A DNA stretch of 8,248 bases from Alphaproteobacteria bacterium (GTDB lineage: Bacteria; Pseudomonadota; Alphaproteobacteria; Micavibrionales; SZUA-601). The DNA lies in contig QKJH01000191.1 of the NCBI GenBank assembly GCA_003250865.1, forward strand, positions 1-8,248, written 5' to 3'. Made by a program: the position numbers and the translations under genes. This document shows positions 1-5,359 of this stretch, piece after piece. Each line of letters begins with the position of its first letter. The first letter of the stretch is position 1. The notes beneath the pieces were generated by a model. It saw nothing but the letters and a program-made list of their open reading frames with translations. It had not been told where the DNA came from and did no database searches.

Positions 1-1
1 A

Positions 2-670
2 GGCCGCCAAAAAAAACAGAAGGTTCGATCCTCCAAAGGACGAAGTAATTCCTCCACACGTTGGCTTCAACGCCAGCTCAATGATCCTTACGTTGCCGAA
101 GCGCAAGCAAAGGGGTATCGCTCGCGGGCGACATTCAAACTGGTACAGTTGGATGAAAAACTTCACTTTTTGAAACCGGGTGCCCGTATAGTCGATTTGG
201 GAGCAGCACCCGGCGGTTGGACACAACTGGCCGTAGAAAAAACAAATCCAGAGAAACATGGCGGTAAAGTTGTCGGTCTGGATATCTTGGAAATGGAAGA
301 TATCCCCGGTGCCGTTATCCTTCACAAGGATTTTACCGAAGACGATGCCCCCGACTTGTTGTTCAAAGCCCTTGACGGGCAGGCAGATGCCGTTATCTCC
401 GACATGGCAGCGCCAACAACAGGGCACAAGCAGACAGACCATCTGCGCATTATGAGCCTTGCTGAAATGGCCTATGATTTTGCCCGTCAGGTTCTGGTTA
501 AAGACGGTTTGTTCCTGTGTAAGCTGTTTCAAGGCGGCGCTGAAAACGATTTACTGCTCTTGCTCAAAAAAGAATTTCAAACTGTAAAACATATAAAACC
601 GCCGGCGAGCCGCAAAGATTCATCAGAAACCTATCTGGTGGCCCTAGGTTTCAAAGGCATGGCCGAATAA
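2..670 (+). CDS. rlmE: 23S rRNA (uridine-2'-O)-methyltransferase RlmE (FtsJ family), 5' end cut by window edge
   Basis: The frame is open from the left edge, so the true start lies outside; 222 residues are visible against about 209 for the whole E. coli protein, so only a short basic N-terminus is missing. The family methylates the 2'-O of U2552 in the A loop of 23S rRNA using S-adenosylmethionine, a late step in 50S maturation in the cytoplasm. Numbering visible residues from position 2, the N-terminal RWLQRQLNDPYV motif (20-31) is followed by the SAM-binding motif DLGAAPGGW (65-73), and the family's K-D-K-E catalytic tetrad is complete: K46 (ATFKL), D134 (VISDMAAP), K174 (FLCKLFQGG) and E209 (SSETYLVALGFKG). 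A TTG at 149 is an internal Leu codon, not the start, because conserved family sequence continues upstream. guaB follows 101 bases downstream on the same strand; no clear terminator is seen between them, so read-through is possible. Confidence 0.96.
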   Translation, partial: GRQKKQKVRSSKGRSNSSTRWLQRQLNDPYVAEAQAKGYRSRATFKLVQLDEKLHFLKPGARIVDLGAAPGGWTQLAVEKTNPEKHGGKVVGLDILEMEDIPGAVILHKDFTEDDAPDLLFKALDGQADAVISDMAAPTTGHKQTDHLRIMSLAEMAYDFARQVLVKDGLFLCKLFQGGAENDLLLLLKKEFQTVKHIKPPASRKDSSETYLVALGFKGMAE

Positions 671-715
671 TTCATGCTTTAATGCTGATTTTACAAGATT
701 TCATTAACAAAAACG

Positions 716-734
716 TGCCACACTATGTGTCACA
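716..734. promoter_or_regulatory. imperfect inverted repeat upstream of guaB
   Basis: TGCCACAC-TAT-GTGTCACA is a dyad with 6 of 8 positions matched, the inner four pairs (ACAC/GTGT) being perfect. It lies 37 bases before the guaB start. I could not identify a convincing -35/-10 pair around it. It could be an operator or a weak leader hairpin; chance is also possible. This is inference from symmetry only. Confidence 0.25.
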
Positions 735-771
735 TCCACCCACCACTTACTGCTAACAAGGTTGAAACGCT

Positions 772-2262
772 ATGCGCCCTGATTCCTTTACCAAAGATAT
801 TCCTTTTTCTCTGACATTTGACGATGTCTTGTTGGTTCCTGCCGAAAGCCGCGTTTTGCCCAATGAAACAGACATATCAACAAAAATCAGCAAAAATATT
901 GCGCTGAAAATGCCCTTTATGTCGGCAGCTATGGATACGGTAACCGAAACCAAGATGGCCATATCGATGGCACAAATGGGTGGCATCGGCGTTATCCACC
1001 GGAATATGCCAATTGCAACGCAAGCCGACAAAGTGCGCAAAGTAAAACGCTTTGAAGCCGGCATGGTTATCGACCCGATTACGCTAAATCCCGAAGCCAG
1101 CGTAGCTGAAGCTTTGGATATCATGAGCCGTTATAAAATTTCCGGTATTCCGGTTATTGATACTTCGACCCGCAAATTAGTCGGTATCATTACCAACCGT
1201 GATGTACGTTTCGTTGAGCATGTTGAAATGCCCGTTTCGGAGCTGATGACCAAAGATAATCTGGTCACAATTAAAGACAGCGACCCTATTGAACAGGATG
1301 AAGTCAAACGCCTACTTCACCAACACCGTATCGAACGTGTTCTAGTCGTCGACAAGGAATACCGTTGTACGGGATTGATTACCGTAAAAGACATGGAAAA
1401 ATCGCAAAAATACCCATTAGCTACCAAAGATGAGCAAGGGCGACTGCGCGTTGCCGCTGCTGTCGGTACAGGAAAAGAAAATTTCGAACGTGCCATGGCA
1501 CTGATTGACGCAGGGGTTGATTTACTGGTTGTCGATACGGCACACGGGCATTCAAAACATGTATGCGACATGGTTACACAAATCCGTAAACAGCGCTCTG
1601 CCCAAGTAGAAGTTATGGCCGGCAATATTGCCACGGCCGATGCCGTACGCGCCCTTAGTGATGCCGGTGCCGATGCTGTAAAAGTTGGTATAGGCCCCGG
1701 CTCCATCTGCACAACCCGTATTGTTGCCGGTGTTGGCGTTCCACAGTTATCCGCCATCATGGACTGTGTTTCCGAAGCACAGCGCCTGAATATTCCGGTG
1801 ATTGCCGATGGCGGCATCCGTTATTCCGGCGATGTTGCCAAAGCGCTGGCTGCCGGTGCCAACGCCGTTATGATGGGTAGCGCCTTGGCCGGAACCGAAG
1901 AAGCACCCGGCGAAGTCTTTCTGTATCAGGGACGCTCCTATAAGAGCTATCGCGGCATGGGTTCGCTCGGAGCGATGGAACAAGGCTCGGGTGACCGTTA
2001 TTCGCAAGGTAATGTAAAAGACTCCAGTAAATTTGTTCCCGAAGGTATTGAAGGCCGTATTCCATACAAAGGCCCTGTTGAAAACATCATTTATCAGATG
2101 CAAGGCGGTCTGCGCTCTGCCATGGGCTATACAGGCTGTCCTAATCTGGAGGAATTCCAAAAACGGGCACAGTTTACCCGCATTACAGCAGCAGGATCAC
2201 AAGAAAGCCATGTCCATGACGTTGACATGGTACGTGAGGCACCTAATTACAGCGGCAAATAA
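772..2262 (+). CDS. guaB: inosine-5'-monophosphate dehydrogenase (IMPDH)
   Basis: This enzyme oxidises IMP to XMP with NAD+, the committed step of GMP synthesis, as a cytoplasmic tetramer. At 496 residues it has the full family length (about 490). The N-terminal FDDVLLVP motif (16-23) opens the TIM barrel, which is interrupted by a CBS-domain pair (about 95-210). The active-site loop GPGSICTTR (308-316) carries the catalytic Cys313; DGGIRYSGD (347-354) is the phosphate-binding region; the mobile flap runs through MGSLGAMEQGS and holds the Arg409-Tyr410 dyad. The dyad sits in DRYSQ, where I expect DRYFQ in most relatives, so one flap residue appears substituted. VPEGIEGRIPYKG and the ESHVHDV tail are also typical. 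The ATG at 772 has an AAGG site at 758-761, 10 bases upstream. It probably ends at an intrinsic terminator just past the stop, and it converges with the DUF1223 gene with 7 bases between stops. Confidence 0.98.
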   Translation: MRPDSFTKDIPFSLTFDDVLLVPAESRVLPNETDISTKISKNIALKMPFMSAAMDTVTETKMAISMAQMGGIGVIHRNMPIATQADKVRKVKRFEAGMVIDPITLNPEASVAEALDIMSRYKISGIPVIDTSTRKLVGIITNRDVRFVEHVEMPVSELMTKDNLVTIKDSDPIEQDEVKRLLHQHRIERVLVVDKEYRCTGLITVKDMEKSQKYPLATKDEQGRLRVAAAVGTGKENFERAMALIDAGVDLLVVDTAHGHSKHVCDMVTQIRKQRSAQVEVMAGNIATADAVRALSDAGADAVKVGIGPGSICTTRIVAGVGVPQLSAIMDCVSEAQRLNIPVIADGGIRYSGDVAKALAAGANAVMMGSALAGTEEAPGEVFLYQGRSYKSYRGMGSLGAMEQGSGDRYSQGNVKDSSKFVPEGIEGRIPYKGPVENIIYQMQGGLRSAMGYTGCPNLEEFQKRAQFTRITAAGSQESHVHDVDMVREAPNYSGK

Positions 2263-2269
2263 GCAATCT

Positions 2270-3160
2270 CTAGCGTAAAGCTGTCGGCGTGGTATCAAGC
2301 GGCGGCAGCTTTTGTTTTTGTTGAGTTTTCTTTACGGCGTTTTCACGCAAAGGCGCAACCGCATTAATCGGTAAGCTGGTTGCCGCAACAACATTATGCG
2401 TTAGCTCATTCTGAACATAGGCGATAAGCTCCAGATTATCACGGATGTAATTATCCTCGAGAAATATCTCCACCGAGCCCGTACGTTTATCACTCATCGG
2501 CACCGAGACAAAATCACGAACGACATTGTCATGGAACAGAGTCTTACCCTTATTTGCTCCGGCAATAAGCATTTTATAGAGCCCTTTTTCAACCAGAGCG
2601 ATGTGAACAATATAGCTGAATTCCGGAGAAAATCCTTCGGCATCATAGAAAATATTCAAAAATCGCCGTGATGATTTCTCGCCCCATATATCAATCCGTT
2701 TGTCGGGGACAATTTTCAAGGCATTTTCAATGCCCGTCAAAATCTGCATTCTATTTTTCTCGGTGTAAAACAGCCTGCCGTTAAGCACCGTTTCAGGCAG
2801 AGGTGCTACCGCCTTGTCCAATCCCATGGCATATGCACGGTGACGATCAGTATAAAGTTGCCTGCCATACGCATCTTTGAAACGGGTAGTATCCACAGAA
2901 TTCGTATGAAAGTTCAATACATGAACCGGAATTTTGCGTTCCTGAACCTGTTTTAAAACATCATTCATAAAATTGTCCATCAACACGCAAGGGACACAGT
3001 TTTGAGAGGTAAAGGTTTCCACAACGACAAAAGAATTGGGAGATGCAGGAACCATTCGGGCAAAGGCAGTGTCATACACAACCGCTTTTTGATATGTGTA
3101 GTATTGAACAAAAACTATTCCCCCGATAGCCAAGACGATAAGTGCCCGTATCAGACCCAT
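2270..3160 (-). CDS. membrane-anchored DUF1223-type thioredoxin-fold protein
   Basis: The match to the DUF1223 family (PF06764) rests on the string VVETFTSQNCVPC, the later TDRHRAYA and the PETVLNG segment, which corresponds to the family's TPQ-VNG region, and on GANKGKTLFHDNVVRDF near the C-terminal half. These are exported proteins with a thioredoxin-like fold and unknown substrate. With the ATG at 3160 the protein has 296 residues: a hydrophobic N-terminal segment (about 5-21) that can be an uncleaved anchor, then a CxxC pair Cys55-Cys58. A redox or thiol-binding role in the periplasm is inferred, not shown. The start is chosen because AAAGGA (3172-3167) lies 6 bases before this ATG; the in-frame TTG at 3166 would overlap that site. 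The C-terminal tail (low-complexity QQKQKLPPLDTTPTALR) is encoded by the guaB terminator sequence and may be a non-conserved extension. Confidence 0.8.
   Translation of the reverse strand: MGLIRALIVLAIGGIVFVQYYTYQKAVVYDTAFARMVPASPNSFVVVETFTSQNCVPCVLMDNFMNDVLKQVQERKIPVHVLNFHTNSVDTTRFKDAYGRQLYTDRHRAYAMGLDKAVAPLPETVLNGRLFYTEKNRMQILTGIENALKIVPDKRIDIWGEKSSRRFLNIFYDAEGFSPEFSYIVHIALVEKGLYKMLIAGANKGKTLFHDNVVRDFVSVPMSDKRTGSVEIFLEDNYIRDNLELIAYVQNELTHNVVAATSLPINAVAPLRENAVKKTQQKQKLPPLDTTPTALR
2277..2320 (+). terminator. intrinsic terminator of guaB, inside the 3' end of the opposing gene
   Basis: Left arm AAAGCTGTCG (2277-2286) pairs with CGGCAGCTTT (2303-2312): ten pairs including one G-U. A T-rich tract (TTTTGTTTTT) follows directly. 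The hairpin begins 14 bases after the guaB stop. The 16-base loop is long, which lowers confidence. Read on the minus strand the hairpin is not followed by a good T tract, so it should act mainly on guaB transcripts. It lies inside the last codons of the convergent DUF1223 gene. Confidence 0.55.
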
Positions 3161-3353
3161 CGGCAATCCTTTACATTACTCCGTCACTGTAAAAACACAT
3201 TCTTAAATGCAACGCCCATTATGCGCATCAAATGATTAAGAAATTGCATGGAAATCCCTTTTTTCTTTTCAGTCAAAGAGAGGTTAAAAACCGACCATAT
3301 TTGTCAATTTAAATAAAAAAGTACGTTTTTCTTATTTTTTACCCAAAAACCAC
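3161..3353. other. AT-rich intergenic region between divergent genes
   Basis: Together with the leader to 3468 this makes about 308 gene-free bases. It has long A and T runs (about 3308-3345). On the minus strand a perfect TTGACA box sits at 3307-3302 and a TTGACT box at 3276-3271, possible -35 elements for the DUF1223 gene, but I find no matching good -10 at 16-18 bases. CATAAT on the minus strand (3223-3218) is a lone -10-like hexamer. Small open frames at 3232 and 3248 lack ribosome binding sites. I see no tRNA and no convincing structured RNA here. Confidence 0.4.
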
Positions 3354-3381
3354 TTGAAGTCTTTTAAATTCCATGCATAAT
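3354..3381 (+). promoter_or_regulatory. candidate sigma-70-type promoter of the small peptide gene
   Basis: TTGAAG (3354-3359, 4 of 6 to TTGACA) and CATAAT (3376-3381, 5 of 6 to TATAAT) are separated by 16 bases, next to an AT-rich upstream stretch. Transcription would start near 3388, giving a leader of about 80 bases before the peptide gene. The call is by consensus matching only. Confidence 0.35.
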
Positions 3382-3412
3382 TTTGCAGTGAGGATTGTTT
3401 TAAGCTCTTCAG

Positions 3413-3427
3413 TGGCAGTCTCTGCCA
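3413..3427 (+). promoter_or_regulatory. perfect 6-bp hairpin/palindrome in the peptide gene leader
   Basis: TGGCAG-TCT-CTGCCA is a perfect inverted repeat with a 3-base loop, 42 bases before the peptide ATG and downstream of the candidate promoter. In RNA it would be a small GC-containing hairpin in the 5' untranslated region; as DNA it could be an operator. There is no T tract after it, so it is not a terminator. Confidence 0.4.
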
Positions 3428-3468
3428 TGAAAAATACCGTAAAAACCCAATTATAAGGAATAATAACA

Positions 3469-3633
3469 ATGATGAAACTTCTTGCTTTAGTATTAGTTGT
3501 TGGTGCCGCTTTGGCTGCTCCTGCTTGCTCTTCCGTTTCAGCCGAAGAAAGCGAAGCTAACGCCCGCGCCGGTCGCGCTTCTGACCGCGCTGTACGTGCC
3601 GAACGTATGTACAACGAATCATTGCGCAAATAA
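3469..3633 (+). CDS. small exported peptide of unknown function (54 aa)
   Basis: I do not recognise a family. The frame starts at the first of two adjacent ATGs (3469), with AAGGA at 3455-3459, 9 bases upstream. It encodes a short basic start (MMK), a hydrophobic core (about 4-18, LLALVLVVGAALAAP) and a likely signal peptidase I site after Ser-Val-Ser-Ala (23-25), leaving a 29-residue mature peptide rich in Ala, Arg and Glu with repeated RA/AR pairs (NARAGRASDRAVRAERM), probably one charged helix. A Cys at 20 resembles a lipobox but the Pro just before it (APAC) does not fit the usual pattern, so a lipoprotein is possible yet less likely. The gene is a stand-alone unit: candidate promoter, leader hairpin, strong ribosome site and a strong terminator 25 bases after the stop, all suggesting real and perhaps abundant expression. 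It sits next to a cell-wall L,D-transpeptidase gene, convergent with it; an envelope role is inference. Confidence 0.72.
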   Translation: MMKLLALVLVVGAALAAPACSSVSAEESEANARAGRASDRAVRAERMYNESLRK

Positions 3634-3657
3634 TTCGTTTACACAACAGACAGAACG

Positions 3658-3685
3658 GCCGATGCGTTTTTCCATCGGCTTTTTT
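3658..3685 (+). terminator. strong intrinsic terminator after the small peptide gene
   Basis: GCCGATG (3658-3664) and CATCGGC (3673-3679) form a perfect 7-bp GC-rich stem with an 8-base loop, followed by TTTTTT (3680-3685) and further T-rich sequence. It lies 25 bases after the peptide stop. It is between convergent genes, so it may also weakly slow transcripts of the minus-strand transpeptidase, but on that strand the sequence after the stem is only mildly T-rich. Confidence 0.9.
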
Positions 3686-3703
3686 GTTGTCTAAAATCTA
3701 AAA

Positions 3704-4693
3704 TTAGAATGAAACAGCAACAGGAACACCGCGTCTTTGGGTAACAACCTGCCGCACTTTTTTCCAGTCGATTTTCTTGTTCTTACCTTTCGACTCGCTG
3801 CGTATTTTTTCAATTAACCCTTCTGGCCATTCAAAGCTGGACAATTTACCCGAAAATTCAATTTCATCTGCCTGTTTGGCGGACGGGTGAGCCTCAAGAT
3901 ATAAAACATCTTTATTCCAAGCCATCTTTATCGGTTGGTTGACGATAGTAACCTTCGTTCCAACGGCGGTTTTGTTGTACATTGTAATAATATTTTCTGG
4001 ATACATGCGGATACAACCCGAACTAACCCGTCGCCCCACACCCAACGGTTTGGCCGTGCCATGAATACGATATTCGGTCGTACCAATATACAGCGCATGC
4101 GTTCCCAAAGGGTTATCTTCACCGGGAGGAAAAACCTCAGGCAAAGACGGATCCAATTGACGCATCCGCGGAGTTGGACGCCATGTCGGCCCTTCGACTT
4201 TACGTGAAACTGTTGAGCTAAGAGAAGGCGTATTCAATCCCTCACGACCTATACCAATGGGATAAGACAATGGTGCCTTGCCTGATGTTTCGAAATAATA
4301 CAGACGCATCTCTCCCAGATTAACAACAATCCCTTCATGAGGAGCATCCGGTAACACAATGCGGGTTGGAATGGTAATTTCCTCCCCCTCTTTCGGCAAC
4401 CAGGCATCCATTTCGGGATTGGCGGCCTGTAATTCTACAAAACCAACATTGTATTTCCACGCCAACTCCGGAAGAGTCTCATCTTTAACAATCGTGTGCT
4501 TTTGCTCTTTACCGAAAATAAATGCCGGTGCCAAAACGGCTTCCTCCATTTTCCCGGGAGTGCTGTTACTTGCATGCTCTGCTGCATTAGGGTCAACAGA
4601 TGCGGTTGCCCGTACAGATTGAATACCGGAAAACAATAGAATTATCGCTAGAATGCCTGCGGGAACACCCTTAAAAAAGATATTTTGCACCAT
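3704..4693 (-). CDS. L,D-transpeptidase (YkuD domain) with N-terminal LysM-like segment, ErfK/YbiS type
   Basis: These periplasmic enzymes use a catalytic Cys to join peptidoglycan stem peptides at meso-diaminopimelate (3-3 cross-links) or to attach envelope proteins to the wall. The 329-residue product has an N-terminal export signal (hydrophobic 10-23, possible cleavage near VRA-TA around 29), a LysM-like segment (about 65-112, HTIVKDETLPELAWKYNV ... ITIPTRIVLP) for glycan binding, and a YkuD catalytic domain (about 120-253). The active site is His211 (RIHGT) and Cys227 in RRVSSGCIRM, with Ser-Ser where many members have Ser-His before Gly-Cys. The basic C-terminal tail of about 75 residues beyond the domain is less typical. 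The ATG at 4693 has AAGGG (4704-4700) 6 bases upstream. It is divergent from a second transpeptidase gene. Which reaction it performs (cross-linking or protein attachment) cannot be decided from sequence. Confidence 0.92.
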   Translation of the reverse strand: MVQNIFFKGVPAGILAIILLFSGIQSVRATASVDPNAAEHASNSTPGKMEEAVLAPAFIFGKEQKHTIVKDETLPELAWKYNVGFVELQAANPEMDAWLPKEGEEITIPTRIVLPDAPHEGIVVNLGEMRLYYFETSGKAPLSYPIGIGREGLNTPSLSSTVSRKVEGPTWRPTPRMRQLDPSLPEVFPPGEDNPLGTHALYIGTTEYRIHGTAKPLGVGRRVSSGCIRMYPENIITMYNKTAVGTKVTIVNQPIKMAWNKDVLYLEAHPSAKQADEIEFSGKLSSFEWPEGLIEKIRSESKGKNKKIDWKKVRQVVTQRRGVPVAVSF

Positions 4694-4747
4694 GTAAAAC
4701 CCTTTTCTCGTACCATGATTTCCTTTACACTATAATTCACATTTAGC

Positions 4748-4760
4748 GCCTTTGAAAGGC
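4748..4760. promoter_or_regulatory. 13-bp perfect palindrome between divergent transpeptidase genes
   Basis: GCCTTT-G-AAAGGC is perfectly symmetric about a central G and lies midway in the 113-base divergent region. A TATAAT hexamer occurs just to its left (4731-4736, + strand), overlapping a TATAGT-like hexamer on the minus strand, but no good -35 box pairs with either. A shared operator for both genes is a reasonable guess, nothing more. Confidence 0.3.
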
Positions 4761-4806
4761 CACACTTATCCGCAATAGCGATAAAAAAGGAATTTTGCGT
4801 ACTTCA

Positions 4807-5355
4807 ATGCCCAGTCTTCAAAAGCTATCATCCTCCAAACTTATTATTTTCTGTCTTATCCTATGCATTGGTACAGGTTTTAACCCTTCTTATGTTCATG
4901 GGGCATCCAGCCGCGGGCTTCGTTTAACCGTCAAAGCCAACCAAGTCATGATATTCAAACGGTCACGTAAACTGCAATTACGATTGGACGACATGATTTT
5001 GCGTGAATTTCCTATTGCTCTGGGCTTTAATCCGAAGGGACACAAGCAATATGAGGGGGATGGCCGCACACCTGAAGGAAAATACACCATTTCCTGGAAA
5101 AATCCGCACAGCGACTTTTTCCTTTCTTTGAAAATATCCTATCCCAATCAAAATGACATTCGTAGTGCAAAACGGCGCGGTGATAGACCCGGAAATATGA
5201 TTATGATACACGGGCTTCCCAATGACAGAACCGCAGATGATGTGGAACACCCCGATAAAGATTGGACGAACGGCTGCATCGCTATCAACAACGAAGAAAT
5301 TTCAGAAGTTTGGGAAATGGTTGACGAAGGCACGCCCATTACCATTTATCCGTGA
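4807..5355 (+). CDS. short L,D-transpeptidase (YkuD domain), YafK-like
   Basis: The product (182 residues from the ATG at 4807) has an export signal (hydrophobic 12-24, possible cleavage near VHGA around 33) and a single compact YkuD domain. The conserved GDGRTPEGKY (84-93), the MIMIHGLPN segment with His135 and DWTNGCIAI with the catalytic Cys157 are characteristic of the YafK-like branch, whose E. coli member (DpaA/YafK) removes Braun lipoprotein from peptidoglycan; whether this protein cuts or makes bonds is unknown. There is no LysM or other added domain. Start choice is uncertain: AAGGA at 4787-4791 lies 15 bases before this ATG, while an in-frame TTG at 4795 is only 3 bases past it, too close; both spacings are poor. 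It diverges from the LysM-containing transpeptidase and converges with hemY, with 4 bases between stops and no visible terminator. Confidence 0.9.
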   Translation: MPSLQKLSSSKLIIFCLILCIGTGFNPSYVHGASSRGLRLTVKANQVMIFKRSRKLQLRLDDMILREFPIALGFNPKGHKQYEGDGRTPEGKYTISWKNPHSDFFLSLKISYPNQNDIRSAKRRGDRPGNMIMIHGLPNDRTADDVEHPDKDWTNGCIAINNEEISEVWEMVDEGTPITIYP

Positions 5356-5359
5356 CATA

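Noticed and set aside
1317..2160. Long minus-strand frames inside guaB (1317-1817 and 1747-2160)
   Set aside because: Both lie wholly antisense to a fully conserved IMPDH and show no recognisable domain or ribosome site.
3232..3312. Two tiny plus-strand frames (starts at 3232 and 3248)
   Set aside because: Only 19 to 26 codons, no Shine-Dalgarno site, no signal peptide and AT-driven composition.
3526..3531. Lipoprotein reading of the small peptide (Cys20)
   Set aside because: The residues before Cys are Ala-Ala-Pro-Ala; Pro at the second position before Cys breaks the usual lipobox, and a good signal peptidase I site follows five residues later.
3339..3629. 96-codon frame on the minus strand opposite the small peptide gene
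   Set aside because: It has no ribosome binding site, its Ala/Arg-rich product is the mirror of the GC-rich peptide gene, and the plus-strand gene has a signal peptide, Shine-Dalgarno site and terminator.
4007..4062. Ser-Ser-Gly-Cys in place of Ser-His-Gly-Cys at the transpeptidase active site
   Set aside because: The residue before Gly-Cys varies among known YkuD proteins, and the catalytic His and Cys are both present, so it is not a sign of inactivation.
5315..5347. Inverted repeat AAATGGT / ACCATTT near the end of the YafK-like gene
   Set aside because: AT-rich 7-bp stem with a 19-base loop and no T tract on either side; it does not look like a terminator.
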